Assembly (NCBI RefSeq): GCF_021991835.1
Contig: NZ_JAHDAU010000003.1
Location: 186,001-250,000, forward strand
DNA: 64,000 nucleotides
Source of the DNA: Polaribacter sargassicola
GTDB taxonomy: Bacteria > Bacteroidota > Bacteroidia > Flavobacteriales > Flavobacteriaceae
Reading direction: 5' to 3'
A program made the position numbers and the translations under genes. The notes beneath the pieces are model-generated. The model saw nothing but the letters and a program-made list of their open reading frames with translations, made no database searches and was not told the origin of the DNA. Positions 60,046 through 64,000 of this stretch are shown here, piece after piece; position 1 is the stretch's first letter, and the number at the start of each line of letters is the position of its first letter.

Positions 60046-63000
60046 ATGAAACACATTTTCATGTGGATGTTTTTGCTTTTTACTGGCATAAGCATTGCGC
60101 AAACTAAAATTACGGGTACAATTACCGACAAAAAAACAGGAGAAAAACTTCCTTATGTAAGCATCTCTTCTACTAGTAAAAATGGTACAACTTCTGATAT
60201 TAACGGACAATATTCTATTACCATTTTACCCAACTCTAAATTTTTAACATTTACTTATTTAGGGTATCAAACAAAAAAAATCCCCATTAATAATCAAACC
60301 ATAATTGATATTCAATTAGAAGAATCTGCTACTAGTTTAAACGAAGTTGTGGTTACTGCTTTGGGTGTAAACAGACAAACCAAAGAATTAGGTTATGTAG
60401 TACAAGAAATAAAATCTAAAGATCTTACAGAAGTAAAAACGCCTAACTTTTTAAATAACTTATCTGGTAAATTAGCAGGTGTTACTATTTCTCAAGGTGC
60501 TACAGGTGTTGGTTCTTCATCAAAGATAACCATTCGTGGCGAGGCTTCTTTTTCTAACAACAATCCGCTTTTTGTTGTAGACGGAACGCCTATAAATAAC
60601 AATACTGTTTTTAATTTTAGTAACGAAGCGGCAGCTGGTTTTCAAGAAATAGATTTTGGAAACGGTGGTATGGAAGTAAATGCAGATGATATTGCATCGG
60701 TAACTGTTTTAAAAGGGCCAAGTGCAGCTGCATTGTATGGTACAAGAGCTTCTAACGGTGTAATTGTAATAAAAACAAAAGATGGTAGCAAGAAAAAAGG
60801 ATTGGGTATCAGCATTAATTCTTCTATTACTTTTGACAGCGCTTTTCGTTTGCCAGATTTTCAAAACGAATACGGACAAGGTAATGCCGGAAACTTTGAA
60901 TTTGTAGATGGTTTAGGTAGCGGAACCAATGATTTAATTTCTTATTCTTGGGGACCAAGATTAGATGATGGTAATTATATTGCCCAATTTGACAGCCCTG
61001 TAACCTTACCAGACGGAACGGTTGTTCGTGGTGGAGATACTTCTTTATATAGTGGTTTAACAATTACGCCTACTTTATTTAAATCTAACCCAGATAATTT
61101 AAAAGATTTTTACAGAACGGGTATTACAACTATTAATAATATTTCTATTACCGATAGTTTTGACAGAGGTTCTTACCGTTTGTCTTTAACTAATTTAGAT
61201 AGCGAATCTATTATTCCGGGGGTAAATTTAGACAGAAAAACAGCCGCTTTTAAACTGAATTTTAATCCGATAGAAAAAACAAAAATTACTGCTTCTATCA
61301 ATTATGTAAATTCTGGTAGCGACAACAGACCTTCTAACGGTTATGGTAGTGAAAATGCCAATTATGCGTTAGTTGCTTGGGGACCAAGATCTTTAAATAT
61401 TGATAGTTTAAGAGATTATTGGCAACCTGGTCTAGAAGGCGTGCAACAATATTCTTTTAATTACACCTATTTCGACAATCCGTTTTTTACATTATATGAA
61501 AACACCAATTCTTTTAACAGAGATCGTGTGTACGGTAATGTAGCTATCAATCATCAATTTACAGATAATTTAAGCATTACAGTGCGTTCTGGAATGGATT
61601 ACTCATCAGAAAAAAGAAAATTTAAACGTAATTTTAGCTCTAATCGTTTTAAAAACGGAGCTTATGCAGAACACGATGTTTTTTACAGAGAAGTTAACAC
61701 AGATTTTTTAGTTAATTACAATAAGGAATTTAATAATTTTACTTTTGATGTTTCTTTTGGAGGTAACAGATTAGACCAAAATGCTTCTACAAAACAGTTA
61801 CAAACAACAAGTTTAGCGCAACCAGGTATTTTTAGCTTAAACAATGCTGCTTCTCCTATAGAAGGTTTTCAATTCGATTCTAAAAAACGAATTAATTCTT
61901 TATACGGAATTGCAAAATTTGGATACAAAAATTATTTATACGTAGATATAACAGGAAGAAACGATTGGTCTAGCGCCTTGGCAACACCTTTTTCTGTAGA
62001 CGGTACATCGTTCTTTTATCCATCTCTTTCTACAAGTTTTATTTTGTCTAATTATACAGAATTACCAGAAGTATTTTCTTTTGCTAAACTAAGAGCTAGT
62101 GTTGCACAAGTAGGTAATGATACAGATCCGTATCAAACTTCAGGAGCATTTGTATCGCAAACAACCTATAACAGCCAACCAACATTTAGCAACCAAGATT
62201 TTATTCCGAATGCAAATTTAAAACCAGAATCTACTACTTCTTATGAAATTGGTGCAGATGTGCGTTTCTTTAAAGATCGATTAAATGTCGATTTTACGTA
62301 TTATAATGGTACAACGGTAGATCAAATTATCTCTTTACCAATTGCAAGTTCTTCTGGTTATAACCAACAAGTAATTAACGGAGGAAAAGTAAACACTAGT
62401 GGTTTTGAAGTTATTTTAGGAGGAACACCAATTAGAACCGAAAATTTTAAATGGAATACCACATTTAATTTTGCTTCTAACAAATCTATAATTAAAGATT
62501 TACCGCAAGAAGAAGGTAGATTAACATTAGCTTACAGTAGAATTTATGATAGTGCCAACCAAACGGTTTGGTTTCAAGCAGAAGAAGGCGGACAAGTTGG
62601 AGACATTTATGGAACTGGTTATCAAAAAAATGAAAATGGGCAATTTTTAATTGATGATAGTGGCAATTATATTGCCAGTGATGAATTGATTAAAATTGGT
62701 AATTACAATCCTGATTTTACCTTAGGATGGAACAATAGTTTCTCTTACAAAAACTGGAATGCAAGTTTCTTATTAGATTGGAGACAAGGTGGCGAAATTG
62801 TTTCTAGAACCCGTGCTTTAGGTAATGTTGGTGGGCAATTAGCAGAAACATTATACAGACCTTCTGAAGGAATTATTGCAGATGGAGTAAACATTAATAC
62901 AGGTGCACAAAACACTGTAGCAATTACTGCAGAAAGTTATTACAGACAGTATTACGACAGAAATCATGAAGAAAATAATGTGTACGATGCTTCTTATTTA

Positions 63001-63240
63001 AAACTGCGTCAACTTTCTATTGGCTATACTTTAGAGTTAGATGAAGGTTTCTTAGGGTTGAAAGACACTTCTACAATGAATTTTTCTTTGATTGGAAACA
63101 ACTTGTTTGTAATTACAGAAAATCCACATTTCGATCCAGAACAATTATCTGTACAAGGTAATGGTTTTGTAAGTGGTGTAGAAGATATGAGTTATGCTAC
63201 AAGCAGAAGTTTAGGTTTTAAAGTATCGTTTGATTTTTAA
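60046..63240 (+). CDS. SusC/RagA-family TonB-linked outer-membrane transporter
   Basis: A 1064-residue receptor. A signal peptide (1-19, ending SIAQ) leads into a carboxypeptidase-regulatory-like domain (about 20-95: ITGTITDKKTGEKLPYVSIS, TSDINGQYSI). The SusC-type plug (about 110-230) has the hallmark SSKITIRGEASFSNNNPLF, VVDGTPINN and VTVLKGPSAAALYGTRASNG. The barrel ends in SLGFKVSFDF. It forms the membrane half of a SusC/SusD importer with the lipoprotein gene 10 bp downstream. The substrate is unknown; no glycoside hydrolase lies in the visible part. A possible -7-like TACTTTG lies about 60 bp upstream. Confidence 0.94.
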   Translation: MKHIFMWMFLLFTGISIAQTKITGTITDKKTGEKLPYVSISSTSKNGTTSDINGQYSITILPNSKFLTFTYLGYQTKKIPINNQTIIDIQLEESATSLNEVVVTALGVNRQTKELGYVVQEIKSKDLTEVKTPNFLNNLSGKLAGVTISQGATGVGSSSKITIRGEASFSNNNPLFVVDGTPINNNTVFNFSNEAAAGFQEIDFGNGGMEVNADDIASVTVLKGPSAAALYGTRASNGVIVIKTKDGSKKKGLGISINSSITFDSAFRLPDFQNEYGQGNAGNFEFVDGLGSGTNDLISYSWGPRLDDGNYIAQFDSPVTLPDGTVVRGGDTSLYSGLTITPTLFKSNPDNLKDFYRTGITTINNISITDSFDRGSYRLSLTNLDSESIIPGVNLDRKTAAFKLNFNPIEKTKITASINYVNSGSDNRPSNGYGSENANYALVAWGPRSLNIDSLRDYWQPGLEGVQQYSFNYTYFDNPFFTLYENTNSFNRDRVYGNVAINHQFTDNLSITVRSGMDYSSEKRKFKRNFSSNRFKNGAYAEHDVFYREVNTDFLVNYNKEFNNFTFDVSFGGNRLDQNASTKQLQTTSLAQPGIFSLNNAASPIEGFQFDSKKRINSLYGIAKFGYKNYLYVDITGRNDWSSALATPFSVDGTSFFYPSLSTSFILSNYTELPEVFSFAKLRASVAQVGNDTDPYQTSGAFVSQTTYNSQPTFSNQDFIPNANLKPESTTSYEIGADVRFFKDRLNVDFTYYNGTTVDQIISLPIASSSGYNQQVINGGKVNTSGFEVILGGTPIRTENFKWNTTFNFASNKSIIKDLPQEEGRLTLAYSRIYDSANQTVWFQAEEGGQVGDIYGTGYQKNENGQFLIDDSGNYIASDELIKIGNYNPDFTLGWNNSFSYKNWNASFLLDWRQGGEIVSRTRALGNVGGQLAETLYRPSEGIIADGVNINTGAQNTVAITAESYYRQYYDRNHEENNVYDASYLKLRQLSIGYTLELDEGFLGLKDTSTMNFSLIGNNLFVITENPHFDPEQLSVQGNGFVSGVEDMSYATSRSLGFKVSFDF

Positions 63241-63250
63241 AAAAGACATT

Positions 63251-64000
63251 ATGAAAAAAATTATATATACACTCGCAATTTTTGCTTTTACAATAGCAAG
63301 TTGCACCAAAGATTTCGAAGAATTAAACACCAATATTAACGAGCCTGTTGCCGTACAACCAAATTTGTTATTAAGACAAGTTATTTACGATTTTGGAGAA
63401 AACATGAGTTATGAAGGTTTTGTTGCTGGCGATTTATTAGCACAACACAGAACTGCTTTAGACTTTAATTTATTTGATAGACATGCTTTAAAAAGTCCGC
63501 AATTGGGAGGAAATCCTTGGGAAATATTTTATACTAATTTACGTGATAATGAAATTATTATAAAACAAGCTCAAGAAACCACAGCTTACGCTGTTTACGA
63601 AGGTCCGGCTTTAATTTTAAAAGCATATATGGCTGCTGGTTTAACAGATTTATTTGGTGATGTTCCGTATTTTGAAGCCTTTAACGGAATTGACGGAACA
63701 GTAACACCTGCATACGATTTACAAGAAGATATTTATTTAAGTGAAAATGGTATTCTAGATAATTTAGACAAAGGGATTACAGCCATTAATGCGTATACAA
63801 GTTCTATTGCTTTAGAAGGTGATATATTGTTTAATGGTGATTTAGAGAGTTGGGTAAAATTTGCAAATTCACTAAAAATAAAATACCTAATTCGTATTTC
63901 TGATAAAGTAGATGTGGCTACTCAATTACAAACCATCTTTACAGAAGGTAATTATATAAAAAGCAATACAGAAAATGCAATTTTCGATTTTACAAACACA
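63251..64000 (+). CDS. SusD/RagB-family nutrient-binding lipoprotein (partial, cut by window edge)
   Basis: The first 250 codons of a SusD-like surface lipoprotein; the frame is open to the last base and no stop is reached. A lipoprotein signal ends in IASC with Cys18. The mature start TKDFEELNTNINEPV, then GEPAL-like ALILKAYMAAGLTDLFGDVPY and the FNGDLESWVKFANSLKIKYL helix pair, match the SusD-like_2 group of the family. Together with SusC it would bind and import a ligand across the outer membrane. The gene starts 10 bp after SusC, so the two are cotranscribed. About half the protein is missing here. Confidence 0.9.
   Translation, partial: MKKIIYTLAIFAFTIASCTKDFEELNTNINEPVAVQPNLLLRQVIYDFGENMSYEGFVAGDLLAQHRTALDFNLFDRHALKSPQLGGNPWEIFYTNLRDNEIIIKQAQETTAYAVYEGPALILKAYMAAGLTDLFGDVPYFEAFNGIDGTVTPAYDLQEDIYLSENGILDNLDKGITAINAYTSSIALEGDILFNGDLESWVKFANSLKIKYLIRISDKVDVATQLQTIFTEGNYIKSNTENAIFDFTNT

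Noticed and set aside
1-64000. CRISPR array, prophage, insertion sequence or toxin-antitoxin locus
   Set aside because: I saw no regularly spaced repeats, transposase motifs, terminal inverted repeats or phage genes. The short direct repeats found (GTTAAC, AAAGTGGTAA) are regulatory in size and position.

Overview
The window is chromosomal DNA from a member of the Bacteroidota, most likely a marine Flavobacteriaceae near Polaribacter or Tenacibaculum; the genus is an inference. The base composition is strongly AT-rich. Shine-Dalgarno sequences are mostly absent, and promoters look like the Bacteroidota type (TTG or TTTG, a 19-20 nt spacer, then TAnnTTTG). Marker genes include gldA of gliding motility, a type IX secretion C-terminal domain, GLPGLI proteins, SusC/SusD, and a short RpoD. 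The gene set is mainly housekeeping, with no phage, insertion sequence or CRISPR array.

Layout. 1-2.3 kb: an ECF sigma factor, tRNA-Ser(GGA), rimM and rpsP, with a two-hairpin leader before rpsP. 2.6-10.2 kb: a DUF2383 protein, a DnaE replicase carrying its own proofreading exonuclease, a lipoprotein, and a lactone-oxidase/HAD pair. 10.2-18.5 kb: gldA, then a four-gene envelope operon (small exported protein, two GLPGLI proteins, outer-membrane barrel) divergent from a histidine kinase/response regulator pair. The divergent promoter region carries three GTTAAC boxes exactly 10 bp apart. 18.7-23 kb: rpoD, a DMP19-like protein and a T9SS cargo protein. 23.1-38.5 kb: a complete Bacteroidota division and cell-wall (dcw) cluster, mraZ-rsmH-ftsL-pbp-murE-mraY-murD-ftsW-murG-murC-ftsQ-ftsA-ftsZ, all on the minus strand, with three MraZ-type boxes at its promoter. 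38.7-49.4 kb: an alpha/beta hydrolase, engB, an RluA-family pseudouridine synthase, a penicillin-acylase homologue, a DegT aminotransferase, galE, a 69-codon orphan gene, a double-domain M16 peptidase lipoprotein and a GNAT enzyme. 49.5-55.6 kb: an apparent ferric-siderophore module (TonB receptor, DUF3325-like and DUF3649-like membrane proteins, PepSY membrane reductase, flavodoxin). 55.6-57.5 kb: fabD and a queuosine-precursor transporter. 57.5-64 kb: a DUF547 protein, an AhpD-like protein and the radical SAM enzyme ArsS, then a SusC/SusD pair cut off by the window edge.

How the genes may work together. The dcw cluster builds lipid II and the divisome as one expression unit. The iron module would import a ferric chelate, reduce it at the inner membrane, and supply flavodoxin when iron is scarce. 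The two-component system probably controls the divergent GLPGLI/barrel operon. The most interesting under-described items are the twin CGAGA-loop leader of rpsP, the rimM stop codon shared with a tRNA 5' end, the GLPGLI/two-component module, and two promoters placed so that the mRNA would be leaderless.
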